From CBDCNH01 sp965219015 (GTDB taxonomy: Bacteria > Pseudomonadota > Alphaproteobacteria > Rhodobacterales > Rhodobacteraceae): a stretch of DNA of 64,000 bases. This document shows, piece by piece, positions 1-8,058 of the stretch (the stretch's first letter is position 1; each line of letters begins with the position of its first letter). The stretch spans positions 806,001 to 870,000 of the forward strand of contig CBDCNH010000013.1 of assembly GCA_965219015.1 (NCBI GenBank). Direction: 5' to 3'. The position numbers and the translations under genes were made by a program. Under the pieces are notes generated by a model. It saw only the letters and a list, made by a program, of their open reading frames with translations, searched no databases and was not told the DNA's origin.

Positions 1-955
1 AGGCAGGGTCCGCGACCGTCTCGGCGATGGTCTCGTGGCCTGCGAGATAGCCGAGGTAGGCCAGCGCCGAATGGGTGCCGTTGAGCATACGGAGCTTCAT
101 CAGCTCATAGGGGCGCACGTCGTCCACCATCTCGACGCCTACCGCGCCGAGGTCGGGGCGCGCGCCGCCCGCGAAGCGGTCCTCGATCACCCACTGGCGG
201 AACGGCTCGTGCAGCACCGGCGAGAGGTCCGCGACGCCCGCGCGCGCGGCCAGCCGCTCGATGTCGGCGGGCTTGGTGGCGGGCACGATGCGGTCCACCA
301 TCGTCGACGGGAACGCGCCCTCGGCCTCGATCCAGCCGGCAAGCTCGGCGTCGGTCTCGCGCGCGAGCTCGAGCAGCACCGCGCGCACGGCAGCGCCGTT
401 CTCGGGGAGGTTGTCGCAGGAGAGCACGGTGAAGGGCGGCGTGCGCGCCGATCGCCGGAGGGCAAGCGCGCGCACGAGGAAGCCCGGCGCCGAGCGCGGA
501 GCACCGGGGTTCGCGAGATCGTACACGACATCGGGATGCGCCCGGTCGAGCCGGCCGGTCGCGGGATCGCGGCAATAGCCCTTCTCGGTCACGGTCAGCG
601 ACACGATCCGCACCGCGGGGTCCGCCATCGCGGCGAGGACCGCGGCAGGATCCTCCCGCGCGACGAGCACGTCCTCCACCACCTCGACCACCTGCGCGCG
701 CTCCCCCGCGGGGCCGAGCTCGACCGCGGTGTAGGCGAAGCCCTGCGGCGCGAGGAGGTCGCGCTGCGCGGGGCTCATCAGGCTGACGCCGAGGATGCCC
801 CAGTCGCCGCCGCTCCGTGCCATCGCCTCGGCGATCCAGATCGCGCCATGCGCGCGGAAGAACGCGCCGAGCCCGAGATGCACGATGCCGACGCGCGGTC
901 GCGGCGCATCGGAGCGCGTGAGGCGCGGCGGGTCAGCGGGCAAGCCAGCCTCCAT
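1..955 (-). CDS. uxuB: Mannitol dehydrogenase family protein, probable D-fructuronate (mannonate) oxidoreductase; 3' end outside window
   Basis: Reversible NADH-dependent reduction of fructuronate to mannonate in hexuronate catabolism is the likely role. The frame is open to the window edge, so about 318 N-terminal residues are visible and the C-terminal part of the family is missing. The N-terminal Rossmann part shows VGIVHLGLGAFFRAH, followed by EKGYCRDPATG and the conserved LSCDNLPENG stretch; later MKLRMLNGTHSALAYLG carries the family K-x-x-x-LNGxHS signature. The chosen ATG lies inside the end of kduD (23 bp overlap), which implies translational coupling. Last visible gene of the uxaC-dctPQM-kdgF-kduI-kduD operon. 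Specificity (fructuronate rather than mannitol or tagaturonate) is inferred from context. Confidence 0.85.
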   Translation of the reverse strand, partial: MEAGLPADPPRLTRSDAPRPRVGIVHLGLGAFFRAHGAIWIAEAMARSGGDWGILGVSLMSPAQRDLLAPQGFAYTAVELGPAGERAQVVEVVEDVLVAREDPAAVLAAMADPAVRIVSLTVTEKGYCRDPATGRLDRAHPDVVYDLANPGAPRSAPGFLVRALALRRSARTPPFTVLSCDNLPENGAAVRAVLLELARETDAELAGWIEAEGAFPSTMVDRIVPATKPADIERLAARAGVADLSPVLHEPFRQWVIEDRFAGGARPDLGAVGVEMVDDVRPYELMKLRMLNGTHSALAYLGYLAGHETIAETVADPA

Positions 956-1694
956 CGACGGGGAGCACCGTGCCGTGGACGTAAGCGGCCGCCGGCGACG
1001 CGAGGAACACCGCGGCCCCCGCGATGTCGGACGCCGCCCCCCAGCGGCCCGCCGGGATGCGCGCGAGGATCGCGGCGCTTCGCTCAGGGTCGGCGCGCAG
1101 GGCCGCGGTGTTGTCGGTCTCGATGTAGCCCGGCGCCACCGCGTTGACGGTGATGCCACGGCCCGCCCATTCGTTCGCGAGGAGCTTCGTCAGCCCCGCG
1201 ACGCCGTGCTTCGAGGCGGTGTAGGACGGCACGCGGATGCCGCCCTGGAAGGACAGGAGCGAGGCCACGTTGACGATCGCGCCGCCCGCGCCCGGCGCGA
1301 GCTCCATCCGCGCAAAGGCCATTCGCGCGAAGGCCTGGCAGAGGAAGAACACCGCCTTGAGGTTGACGTCGATCACCGCGTCCCAGTCTGCCTCGGTGAA
1401 GTCCACGGCGTCGGCCCGGCGGATCAGCCCTGCGTTGTTGACGAGGATGTCGAGCGGACCCGCGGCCCCGAGCCGCTCCGCCGCCGCCACGGGATCGTCG
1501 AGCTCGAGATCGAACGGTCGGGCCGCGAGCCCCTCGGCGGCGATCAGCCCCAGCGTCGCGTCAAGCGACGAGCGCCCGGCGCAGACCACCTCCGCCCCCG
1601 CCCGTGCCATGCCGAGCGCGATCGCCTGTCCGATGCCGGTGTTCGCACCCGTGACGAGCGCCACCTTGCCGTCGAGCCGGAACGGGTCGGTCAT
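933..1694 (-). CDS. kduD: 2-dehydro-3-deoxy-D-gluconate 5-dehydrogenase (SDR)
   Basis: A 253-residue short-chain dehydrogenase that would reduce 2,5-diketo-3-deoxygluconate to 2-keto-3-deoxygluconate using NAD(P)H in the cytosol. It has TGANTGIG at residues 15-22, NNAG at 86-89, Ser145 and the YTASK motif with Tyr158 and Lys162. The LLSFQGGIRVPSYTASK stretch is characteristic of KduD proteins. The start ATG overlaps the kduI stop as ATGA. Odd detail: residues 121-130 read AFARMAFARM, a five-residue tandem duplication that corresponds to an imperfect 15-bp repeat in the DNA and lies just before a surface loop. Function is well supported by the adjacent kduI. Confidence 0.9.
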   Translation of the reverse strand: MTDPFRLDGKVALVTGANTGIGQAIALGMARAGAEVVCAGRSSLDATLGLIAAEGLAARPFDLELDDPVAAAERLGAAGPLDILVNNAGLIRRADAVDFTEADWDAVIDVNLKAVFFLCQAFARMAFARMELAPGAGGAIVNVASLLSFQGGIRVPSYTASKHGVAGLTKLLANEWAGRGITVNAVAPGYIETDNTAALRADPERSAAILARIPAGRWGAASDIAGAAVFLASPAAAYVHGTVLPVDGGWLAR

Positions 1695-2515
1695 CGGAGC
1701 GCGTCCATGCCCACCATCTCGACATCCTTGTAGTCCACGTTGTCGCCCGCCATCGCCCAGATGAAGGTGTAGGCGGAGGTGCCCGCGCCGGAATGGATCG
1801 ACCAGGGCGGCGAGATCGCGCCCTCCTCGTTGGCGAGGACGAGGTGCCGCGTCTCGCCGGGCTCGCCCATGAGGTGGATCGCGCGGCCCTCGGCGGGCAG
1901 GTCGACGTAGAGGTAGGCCTCCATCCGCCGGTCGTGAACATGCGCGGGCATCGTGTTCCAGACCGACCCCGGCTCGAGCCGCGTCAGGCCGACGACGAGC
2001 TGGCAGGCGGTCATCACGTCGGGGTGGACGAACTGGTAGATCGTCCTCGCGTTCGCGCCCTCGGGCGACCCGAGCGTCACCGTGGCGGCCTCCGCGATGC
2101 GGATGAGCCGCGTCGGATGCGTCGTGTGGGCAGGGGCGGAGAGGACGTAGAACCGGCCCGCACCCTCGAAGCTCACCGGTCCCGCGCCCATGCCGAGGTA
2201 GAGCATGTCGCCCTTGACCATCGCGTGCGTCGCTCCCGCCGCCGTGACGGTGCCGTCGCCGCCGATGTTCACGACGACCATCTCGCGGCGGTCGAGGACG
2301 CTCGCGGTGCCTGCCTCGGCCACGTGGTCGAGCGTGAGCCCGGCGCCGTCCGGCACCGCGCCGCCGACGATCATGCGGTCGTAATGCGTGTAGATGAGCC
2401 GGATCTCGCCCGGCCGGAAGATGCCGCCGACGTGGAAGTGCCGCCTGAGCGCCTCGGTGTCGAAGCCGCGCGCGGCGGCGGGGTCGATGGCGTGGCGGGT
2501 CTCGACGGTGAGCAT
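1691..2515 (-). CDS. kduI: 5-dehydro-4-deoxy-D-glucuronate isomerase
   Basis: A 274-residue zinc-dependent bicupin that isomerises 5-keto-4-deoxyuronate to 2,5-diketo-3-deoxygluconate in the breakdown of unsaturated uronates from pectin, ulvan-type or glycosaminoglycan polymers. Full length for the family (about 278). The metal ligands known from the E. coli enzyme are present: His192, His194, Glu199 (in PAHVHDRRMEAYLY) and His241. The preceding N-terminal motif HFHVGGIFRPGEIRLIYTHYDRMIVGG is typical. It sits 11 bp after the kdgF-like cupin and overlaps kduD, so the three genes form one pathway unit. Confidence 0.95.
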   Translation of the reverse strand: MLTVETRHAIDPAAARGFDTEALRRHFHVGGIFRPGEIRLIYTHYDRMIVGGAVPDGAGLTLDHVAEAGTASVLDRREMVVVNIGGDGTVTAAGATHAMVKGDMLYLGMGAGPVSFEGAGRFYVLSAPAHTTHPTRLIRIAEAATVTLGSPEGANARTIYQFVHPDVMTACQLVVGLTRLEPGSVWNTMPAHVHDRRMEAYLYVDLPAEGRAIHLMGEPGETRHLVLANEEGAISPPWSIHSGAGTSAYTFIWAMAGDNVDYKDVEMVGMDALR

Positions 2516-2526
2516 GGTGCGGCCTT

Positions 2527-2838
2527 TCAGAGGAAGTCGTCGCGCTGCGGCGCGAAGCTGTCGATGAGCGTGCCGGCCTCGAGCGCGCGGCAGCCGTGCT
2601 CGGCGCCCGAGGGCACGACGAAGCTCGCGCCGGGTCCGACCTCGAAGGTCTCGCCCGCGACAGTGAAGACGAAGCGCCCGGAGGCGACGTAGGTCGCCTG
2701 CACGTGCGGATGGCTGTGCGCGGCGCCTGTCGCACCGGCCTTGAAGCCGAACGCGACGGTCATGAGCGCGGGGTCCGTCGCGAGCACCCGGCGCGTCACG
2801 CCGGGGCCGGTCTCGACGATGGGGAAGGGGTCGGCCAT
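2527..2838 (-). CDS. kdgF: KdgF-like cupin, linearisation of 4,5-unsaturated uronates
   Basis: A 103-residue single-domain cupin. KdgF proteins convert 4,5-unsaturated monouronates into 5-keto-4-deoxyuronate, the substrate of KduI. Candidate metal ligands are His41, His43, Gln47 and His81, matching the H-x-H...Q...H pattern of KdgF; the C-terminal segment DSFAPQRDD contains the Asp, Phe and Arg (about 93, 95 and 99) reported as functionally important in the characterised enzymes. The gene lies between dctM and kduI. Many small cupins are unassigned, so the call rests on length, these residues and context. Confidence 0.75.
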   Translation of the reverse strand: MADPFPIVETGPGVTRRVLATDPALMTVAFGFKAGATGAAHSHPHVQATYVASGRFVFTVAGETFEVGPGASFVVPSGAEHGCRALEAGTLIDSFAPQRDDFL

Positions 2839-2849
2839 GCGGGAGCCTT

Positions 2850-4130
2850 TCAGTGGAAGAGCGCCGGCAGGCCGAGCGACAGGACGGGGATGTAGGTGAC
2901 GAGGAGCAGCGTCGCGACGGCGGCGATGTAGAACGGCCAGATCGTCCGCATCGCCTGCCAGATCGAGATCTTGCCCACCGCGCAGCCGACGAAGAGCACC
3001 GCCCCCACCGGCGGGGTGCAGAGCCCGATGCCGAGGTTGAGGATCAGGATGATCCCGAAATGCACCGGGTCCACCCCGAACGCCGTCGCCACGGGCAGGA
3101 AGATCGGCGTGGTGATGACGATGAGCGGCGACATGTCCATGAAGGTGCCGAGCACGAGGAGCATCACGTTGATCATCAGCAGGATCGCGACGGGGTTCTC
3201 AGAGATGCCCTTCATGTAGGCCACCAGCATCGTCGGCACCTTGAGGTAGGCGAGGAGCCAGCCGAAGGCCGCGGCCGAGGCGATGACGAGGAGCACCATC
3301 GCGGTCGTGCGGACCGAGCTCAGCACCGCTTCCGAGAACTCGCGCCAGCGCATCGTGCGGTAGGCGAGGACGGTGACGAGGAGCGCATAGACGACCGCGA
3401 TGCACGAGCTCTCGGACGCGGTGAACACGCCCGAGCGGACGCCGCCGAAGATGATGGCGATGAGGATGAGGCCCGGAACGGCGGTCACGAAGAGCGTGGC
3501 GACCATCGCCCAGCCCGGGAACGTCTCGGTCGGATAGCCGCGGCGCATGGCGACGAAACGCGCCGCGACCATCAGCGCGAGCGCGAGGATCAGCCCCGGC
3601 ACGATGCCCGCGGTGAAGAGGTCGGCGATGGAGATCTGCCCGCCGGCGGAGATCGAGTAGATGATGAGGTTGTGCGACGGCGGGATCATCAGCGCGATGA
3701 TCGAGCCGACGACGGTGATGTTGACCGCGAAGTCCACGTCGTAGCCGCGCGCCTTCATCTGCGGGATCATCAGGCCGCCGATCGCCGAGGCGTCGGCCGC
3801 CGCCGAGCCCGACACGCCGCCGAAGAGCACCGAGGCCGCGATGTTGACCTGGCCGAGCCCGCCGCGGAAGTGCCCGACGAGCGACCCCGCGAGCGCCACG
3901 AGCCGGCGCGCGATGTCGCCCCGCACCATCAGCTCGCCCGCGAAGATGAAGAACGGGATCGCCATCAGCGCGAACACCGAGACGCCCGAGTTCATGCGCT
4001 GGAAGACGATGAGCGGCGGGATGCCCATCGTGAGGACCGTCGCCAGCGACGCGACGCCGAGGCAGAACGCGACCGGCGTGCCGATGAGGAGGAGCACCAC
4101 GAAGGTGCCGAAGAGGACCCAGAGCTCCAC
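2850..4130 (-). CDS. TRAP transporter large permease (DctM type) for uronates
   Basis: A 426-residue, very hydrophobic protein with about 12 membrane segments, the ion-coupled transport subunit of a TRAP transporter. Family hallmarks include FVVLLLIGTPVAFCLGVAS at the N-terminus, AIPFFIFAGELM near residues 56-70, GGVSGSAAADASAIG near 105-120, and a C-terminal NLGIGLCTPPVGAVLFV. It follows dctQ by 3 bp. The substrate is inferred from the flanking uxaC, kduI, kduD and uxuB genes and is likely a hexuronate or unsaturated uronate. Inner membrane. Confidence 0.93.
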   Translation of the reverse strand: MELWVLFGTFVVLLLIGTPVAFCLGVASLATVLTMGIPPLIVFQRMNSGVSVFALMAIPFFIFAGELMVRGDIARRLVALAGSLVGHFRGGLGQVNIAASVLFGGVSGSAAADASAIGGLMIPQMKARGYDVDFAVNITVVGSIIALMIPPSHNLIIYSISAGGQISIADLFTAGIVPGLILALALMVAARFVAMRRGYPTETFPGWAMVATLFVTAVPGLILIAIIFGGVRSGVFTASESSCIAVVYALLVTVLAYRTMRWREFSEAVLSSVRTTAMVLLVIASAAAFGWLLAYLKVPTMLVAYMKGISENPVAILLMINVMLLVLGTFMDMSPLIVITTPIFLPVATAFGVDPVHFGIILILNLGIGLCTPPVGAVLFVGCAVGKISIWQAMRTIWPFYIAAVATLLLVTYIPVLSLGLPALFH

Positions 4131-4133
4131 GGC

Positions 4134-4664
4134 CTACTCCCGCGCTTCCGCGTCGTCGCCGAAGCGCGCGGTGGGCAGGCCGGCGAGCCGCCGCGCGATG
4201 CGCTCGGCCGAGAAGAGCGCCACGAGCGCGCCGCCCGCCACGAGAGGCGCGAACGTCGCCCCCCCCGGCAGGCCGATCGCGGGGATGCGCGCGTCCCACG
4301 TGCCGTAGGCAAGCTCCGCGCCATAGACCGCCATCGCGCCGCCGAAGCCGCCCACGATGACGTCGGAGACGGTGAAGAGCACCTGCCGCGCGCGCTCGGG
4401 GATCACGTAGAGAAGCACGTCGAAGCTGAGGTGGTAGCCCTCGCGGATGCCCACCGCGGCGCCGAGGAAGATGAACCAGGCCATCAGCATCACCGATGTC
4501 ACCTCGGTCCAGCTCGGGCTGCGGTTGAGCACGTAGCGGCCGAACACCTGCCACGCGACGATCGCGGTCATCGCGACGAGCCCCGCGCCCGAGAGCCAGA
4601 GCGCCGCGCGCGAGACCGCGCCCAGAACGCGAGCCACGCCCGCCAGCCTGTCCTGCACAGTCAT
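4134..4664 (-). CDS. TRAP transporter small permease (DctQ type)
   Basis: A 176-residue protein with four predicted membrane segments; it pairs with the DctM subunit in the inner membrane. The central segment (VFGRYVLNRSPSWTEVTSVMLMAWFIFLGAAVGIREGYHLSFD) is typical of the DctQ family. The ATG at 4664 was chosen over an upstream in-frame start at 4700 because GGGGGAGGA lies directly before it and the extra 12 residues would run through a hairpin. It is separated from dctP by that hairpin. Confidence 0.9.
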   Translation of the reverse strand: MTVQDRLAGVARVLGAVSRAALWLSGAGLVAMTAIVAWQVFGRYVLNRSPSWTEVTSVMLMAWFIFLGAAVGIREGYHLSFDVLLYVIPERARQVLFTVSDVIVGGFGGAMAVYGAELAYGTWDARIPAIGLPGGATFAPLVAGGALVALFSAERIARRLAGLPTARFGDDAEARE

Positions 4665-4680
4665 TCCTCCCCCGGAATGT

Positions 4681-4703
4681 CCCGTGGCGGCGCGCGCCAC
4701 GGG
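4681..4703 (-). promoter_or_regulatory. Perfect 9-bp hairpin between dctP and dctQ
   Basis: CCCGTGGCG pairs with CGCCACGGG around a 5-nt loop. It lies in the 46-bp gap after the dctP stop and before the dctQ ribosome binding site, with no T-run, so it is more likely an RNA-stabilising or partial attenuation element that raises binding-protein output than a full terminator. Equivalent hairpins occur at 9054-9081 and 44169-44191. Confidence 0.6.
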
Positions 4704-4710
4704 TGCGGCT

Positions 4711-5700
4711 TCACTCGGTCGCGTCGATGCGGTCGGCGAGATCCTTCAGCTTCGGATCGGTCAGGTACTTGTCGTAGACCGGCTTCATCGCGTCGATGAA
4801 CGGCTGCTTGTCGATGTCGGCGATGACCTCGACGCCCGCGTCCCGTACGATCTTCTCCGACGCCGCTTCCGCCTTGACCCAGAGGTCGCGCATGTAGGGC
4901 ACCGAGTCCTTCGCCGCCTGGCGCAGGGTCGCCTGGTCCTCGGGCGTCATCTTGTCCCAGCTCGCCTTCGCCATCACGAGGACTTCCGGCACGATGAGGT
5001 GCTCGTCGAGCGTATAGTACTTGGCGACCTCGTAGTGGTGCGAGGATTCGAACGACGGCCAGTTGTTCTCGGCGCCGTCGATCACGCCGGTCTGCAGCGC
5101 GGAATAGACCTCGCCGTAGGGCATCGGCGTCGGGTTGGCGCCGAGCGCGCCCGTCATGTCGACGAACACGTCGGACTGGATGACGCGGAACTTCATGCCC
5201 TTCAGGTCGTCGATGGTCCTGATCGGCTTTTTCGAGTTGTAGAACGACCGCGCCCCGCTGTCGTAGAACGCGAGCCCGATCAGGTCGTAGGGCTCGAATG
5301 CGGCGAGGATCTCGTCGCCGATGGGGCCGTCCATGACGTGATGCATCTGGTCGACCGATTTGAAGATGTAGGGCAGCGAGACGACGTCGGTCTCCTTCAC
5401 GAGCCCGTTGAACGGCCCGAGGCTGACGCGGTTGAGGTCGATCACGCCGAAGCGCGTCTGCTCGATGGTGTCCTTCTCCTCGCCGAGCTGCGCGCCGAAG
5501 GCGACGTCGATGCCGTAGCGCCCGTCGGTGCGCTCCTCGAGGAGCTTGCCGAGGTACTTCACCGCCTCGACGGTCGGGTAGCCGTCGGGGTGCGTGTCGG
5601 ACGAGCGCAGCACGGTGTCGGCGGCATGCGCGCCGAGGCCCGTCATCGCGAGGGCGGCGCTGCCGAAGAGCAGGGCGCGGACGGTCTTCAGGATGGTCAT
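4711..5700 (-). CDS. TRAP transporter periplasmic substrate-binding protein (DctP type)
   Basis: A 329-residue secreted binding protein. A Sec signal peptide covers about residues 1-25 (Lys-Arg start, GSAALAMTGLGAHA). Family landmarks are the RSSDTHPDGYPTVEAVKYLGKLLEERT opening, the FRVIQSDVFVDMTGALGANPTPMPYGEVYSALQTGVIDGAENN segment with the carboxylate-binding Arg, and EVLVMAKASWDKMTPEDQ. The ATG at 5700 has GGAGGAG upstream; an in-frame start further upstream would add an unlikely leader. It follows uxaC by 28 bp. The sequence resembles the uronate-type DctP group; ligand is inferred from context. Confidence 0.92.
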   Translation of the reverse strand: MTILKTVRALLFGSAALAMTGLGAHAADTVLRSSDTHPDGYPTVEAVKYLGKLLEERTDGRYGIDVAFGAQLGEEKDTIEQTRFGVIDLNRVSLGPFNGLVKETDVVSLPYIFKSVDQMHHVMDGPIGDEILAAFEPYDLIGLAFYDSGARSFYNSKKPIRTIDDLKGMKFRVIQSDVFVDMTGALGANPTPMPYGEVYSALQTGVIDGAENNWPSFESSHHYEVAKYYTLDEHLIVPEVLVMAKASWDKMTPEDQATLRQAAKDSVPYMRDLWVKAEAASEKIVRDAGVEVIADIDKQPFIDAMKPVYDKYLTDPKLKDLADRIDATE

Positions 5701-5728
5701 CGGGTCTCCTCCCAGAGTGTGCTTGGTT

Positions 5729-7135
5729 TCAAAGGCGGTAGGCCTTCTTGGCGAGCCGGTAGGCAAGGTCGTGCGCGACCTCGGCGGCCTCGTCCTCCGC
5801 GAGCCGCCCGGTGGCGACCAGCGTGGCGAGATAGGCGCAGTCCACGCGCCGGGCCATGTCGTGCCGGGCGGGGATCGAGCAGAAGGCGCGGGTGTCGTCG
5901 TTGAAGCCCACGGTGTTGGCGAAGCCCGCCGTCTCGGTGACGGCCTCGCGGCACCGGCGCATCCCCTCGGGGCTGTCGAAGAACCACCACGGCGGCCCGA
6001 GCTTCAGCGCGGGGTAGGCGCCCGCAAGGGGCGCGAGCTCGCGCGAGAACGCGGTCTCGTCGAGGGTGAAGACGATGAGGGTGAGGTCGGCCCGCATCCC
6101 CACGGCGTCGAGGAGCGGCTTCAGCGCGGCCACGTAGTCGGTGCGGGTGGGGATGTCGAAGCCCTTGTCGCGCCCGTGGCGCGCATGGGTCTCGGCGGAA
6201 TGGTTGCGCCACGAGCCGGGATGGATCTGCATCACCAGCCCGTCGTCGAGGCTCATCCGCGCCATCTCGGTCAGCATCTGGCCGCGGAAGGCATCGGCCT
6301 CGTCCGCGGTCGCGGCACCGTCGAGGGCGCGCGCGAAGAGCGCCGCGGCGGCGGCTTGCGGCAGATCCTCGGTGCGTGCGGTCGGATGGCCGTGGTCGGT
6401 GCTCGTGGCGCCGAAGGTCTTGAAGAACGCCCGCCGGACGCGGTGCGCCTCGAGGTAGCCCGCCCAGCTGCCGGTGTCGCAGCCGGTGATCTCGCCGAAC
6501 CGCGCCACGTCGGCGGCGAAGCCCGGCGCCTCGGGGTCCACCACCGCGTCGGGGCGGTACGCGGTGATGACGCGCCCGCCCCAGCCCGAGGCGCGGATCG
6601 CCGCGTGCCAGCGCAGGTCGTCGAGCGGGCCCTCGGTCGTCGCGATGGCCTCGATGCCGAAGCGCTCGAAGAGCGCGCGCGGGCGGTAGCCGGGCTCGGC
6701 GAGGCGCTCGGCGATGCGGTCGTAGATCGCGTCGGCGGTGGCGGCGGAAAGGCGGTCCTCGATGCCGAAGAGCGTCTCGAACGTGTGCTCGATCCACATC
6801 CGCGAGGGCGTGCCGCGGAAGAGGTGGAAGCGCTCGGCGAAGCGGCGCCAGATGCGGCGGCCGTCGGTCTCGACCGGGCCGCCGTCAACGCGGGGCACGC
6901 CGAGCTCGTGGAGCGGCACGCCGTCCGAGGCGAGCATGCGGAACACGTAGTGGTCGGGCACGACGAAGAGCTGCGCCGGATCGGCGAAGGGCGCGTCCTC
7001 GGCGTACCAGCGCGGATCGGTGTGGCCGTGCGGGCTCAGGATCGGCAGGCCCGCGACGCCCGCGTGAAGCTCCCGCGCCAGGCCGCGCGCGGATCGGTCG
7101 AGCGGGAAGAGACGGTCGGGATCGAGAAGTGGCAA
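5729..7135 (-). CDS. uxaC: Glucuronate/galacturonate isomerase
   Basis: A 468-residue uronate isomerase of the amidohydrolase superfamily that converts glucuronate to fructuronate and galacturonate to tagaturonate. His36 and His38 in LSPHGHTDPRW are the family metal-binding pair; other family stretches are HTFETLFGIEDRLSAATADAIYD, MQIHPGSWRNH and RAFCSIPARHDMARRVDC. First gene of the operon. The start is TTG (GGGGAA upstream) because no in-frame ATG or GTG precedes the conserved N-terminus. Confidence 0.95.
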   Translation of the reverse strand: MPLLDPDRLFPLDRSARGLARELHAGVAGLPILSPHGHTDPRWYAEDAPFADPAQLFVVPDHYVFRMLASDGVPLHELGVPRVDGGPVETDGRRIWRRFAERFHLFRGTPSRMWIEHTFETLFGIEDRLSAATADAIYDRIAERLAEPGYRPRALFERFGIEAIATTEGPLDDLRWHAAIRASGWGGRVITAYRPDAVVDPEAPGFAADVARFGEITGCDTGSWAGYLEAHRVRRAFFKTFGATSTDHGHPTARTEDLPQAAAAALFARALDGAATADEADAFRGQMLTEMARMSLDDGLVMQIHPGSWRNHSAETHARHGRDKGFDIPTRTDYVAALKPLLDAVGMRADLTLIVFTLDETAFSRELAPLAGAYPALKLGPPWWFFDSPEGMRRCREAVTETAGFANTVGFNDDTRAFCSIPARHDMARRVDCAYLATLVATGRLAEDEAAEVAHDLAYRLAKKAYRL

Positions 7136-7182
7136 GCGTGTTCCCCGGATCGGCGGCCCGTCCGGGACCGGCCGTCCTGAAC

Positions 7183-7210
7183 TGGTATGTTAGTATCCAT
7201 GTTGCGTCAA
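7183..7210 (-). promoter_or_regulatory. Candidate promoter/operator region of the uxaC operon
   Basis: Within the 97-bp gap between uxaC and the converging-side gntR gene, an AT-richer patch holds TTGACG (minus strand, 7205-7210), a possible -35, and an imperfect dyad TGGTATgttagTATCCA at 7183-7199. Dyads of this form resemble operators of GntR-family uronate regulators. No convincing -10 was identified, so only the region is called. Confidence 0.35.
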
Positions 7211-7232
7211 TCCCCGCCGGACCGGGGCGGGT

Positions 7233-7886
7233 TCAGGCTCCCGCGCGCGCCAGGCTGGCGAGAAGGTCGCCGAAGCGGTCGCCCTGGATCGAGACGTGCC
7301 GCCGCATCTCGCGCGAGGCGCCGGCGCCGTCGCCCGCGGTGATGGCCTCGACGATCCGGCCATGCTCGCCGAGCGAGGTCGCGATGCGGCCGCGTGCGCG
7401 CAGCTGCACGCGGCGAAACGCCATCAGCCGCTTCTGCAGCCGGTCGATCTCCTGCTGCAGGAACGCGTTGCCGCCGATCGCGCGGATCGTCGCGTGGAAC
7501 GTCTCGTTGGCATAGTAATAGGCATCGGCATCGCCCGAGGCGGCGGCACCCGCGCAGGCGTCGTGCCGCGACGCCATCGCCGCGAGATCGCCCGCTCCGG
7601 CACGGCGGGCGGCGTTGCGGGCGCACAACGCCTCGAGCTCGGCCATCACCTCGAACATCTCCGACAGACGCTGCGGCCCGATCTCGGCGACGAAGGCGCC
7701 CCGGTGCGGCACGTGCTCGATGAGGCCTGTCGCCGCGAGCTGGAAGATGGCCTCGCGAACGGGGGTTCGCGAGACATCGAACTCGCGTGCGAGCGCAACC
7801 TCGTCGAGGCGGTCGCCGGGGCGGATGCGCCCGGTCAGGATCCGGTCCTCGAGCGCGTCGCGGAGCTTCGGTGCCGTCGGGGACAT
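7233..7886 (-). CDS. matR: GntR-family (FadR/FCD subfamily) regulator of malonate genes
   Basis: A 217-residue regulator with an N-terminal winged helix (about residues 6-70, LRDALEDRILTGRIRPGDRLDEVALAREFDVSRTPVREAIFQLAATGLI) and a C-terminal helical FCD ligand domain. The helix motif DVSRTPVREA is the GntR signature. The ATG at 7886 has GAGGAGTT upstream. The gene is divergent from the TRAP-matAB operon, with a TTGTATACAA palindrome between them. In rhizobial mat loci a GntR protein, MatR, represses malonate genes and responds to malonate; that this is its orthologue is inferred from context. It could alternatively also act on the neighbouring uronate operon. Confidence 0.85.
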   Translation of the reverse strand: MSPTAPKLRDALEDRILTGRIRPGDRLDEVALAREFDVSRTPVREAIFQLAATGLIEHVPHRGAFVAEIGPQRLSEMFEVMAELEALCARNAARRAGAGDLAAMASRHDACAGAAASGDADAYYYANETFHATIRAIGGNAFLQQEIDRLQKRLMAFRRVQLRARGRIATSLGEHGRIVEAITAGDGAGASREMRRHVSIQGDRFGDLLASLARAGA

Positions 7887-7952
7887 GGCGGAACTCCTCT
7901 TCCGCAGGACGCGGCGCGATCCTAGCTTCCGCAAAGCGCAAAGCAATCTTGA

Positions 7953-7962
7953 TTGTATACAA
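7953..7962. promoter_or_regulatory. GntR-type operator palindrome TTGTATACAA
   Basis: A perfect 10-bp palindrome in the 172-bp divergent gap between matR and the TRAP-matAB operon, in an AT-rich island in otherwise very GC-rich DNA. FadR-subfamily GntR regulators commonly bind T-x-GTATAC-x-A-like sites. An adjoining inverted repeat CAATC-tt-GATTG precedes it. Position suits autoregulation and control of the operon. Confidence 0.7.
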
Positions 7963-8058
7963 CTTGCTTTCGACGTGATACAGCCTCGAGAGACTTTGTG
8001 GCGTCGTGCGGCCCGGAAGAGGCTGCACACCGCGCTCCGCACCCTCGGGAGGACCACC

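Noticed and set aside
2853..4799. A 648-codon plus-strand open frame opposite the TRAP permease genes
   Set aside because: Its translation is an Arg/His/Asp/Glu-rich run without hydrophobic core, the mirror of GC-rich genes on the other strand; the minus strand encodes clear DctM and DctQ.
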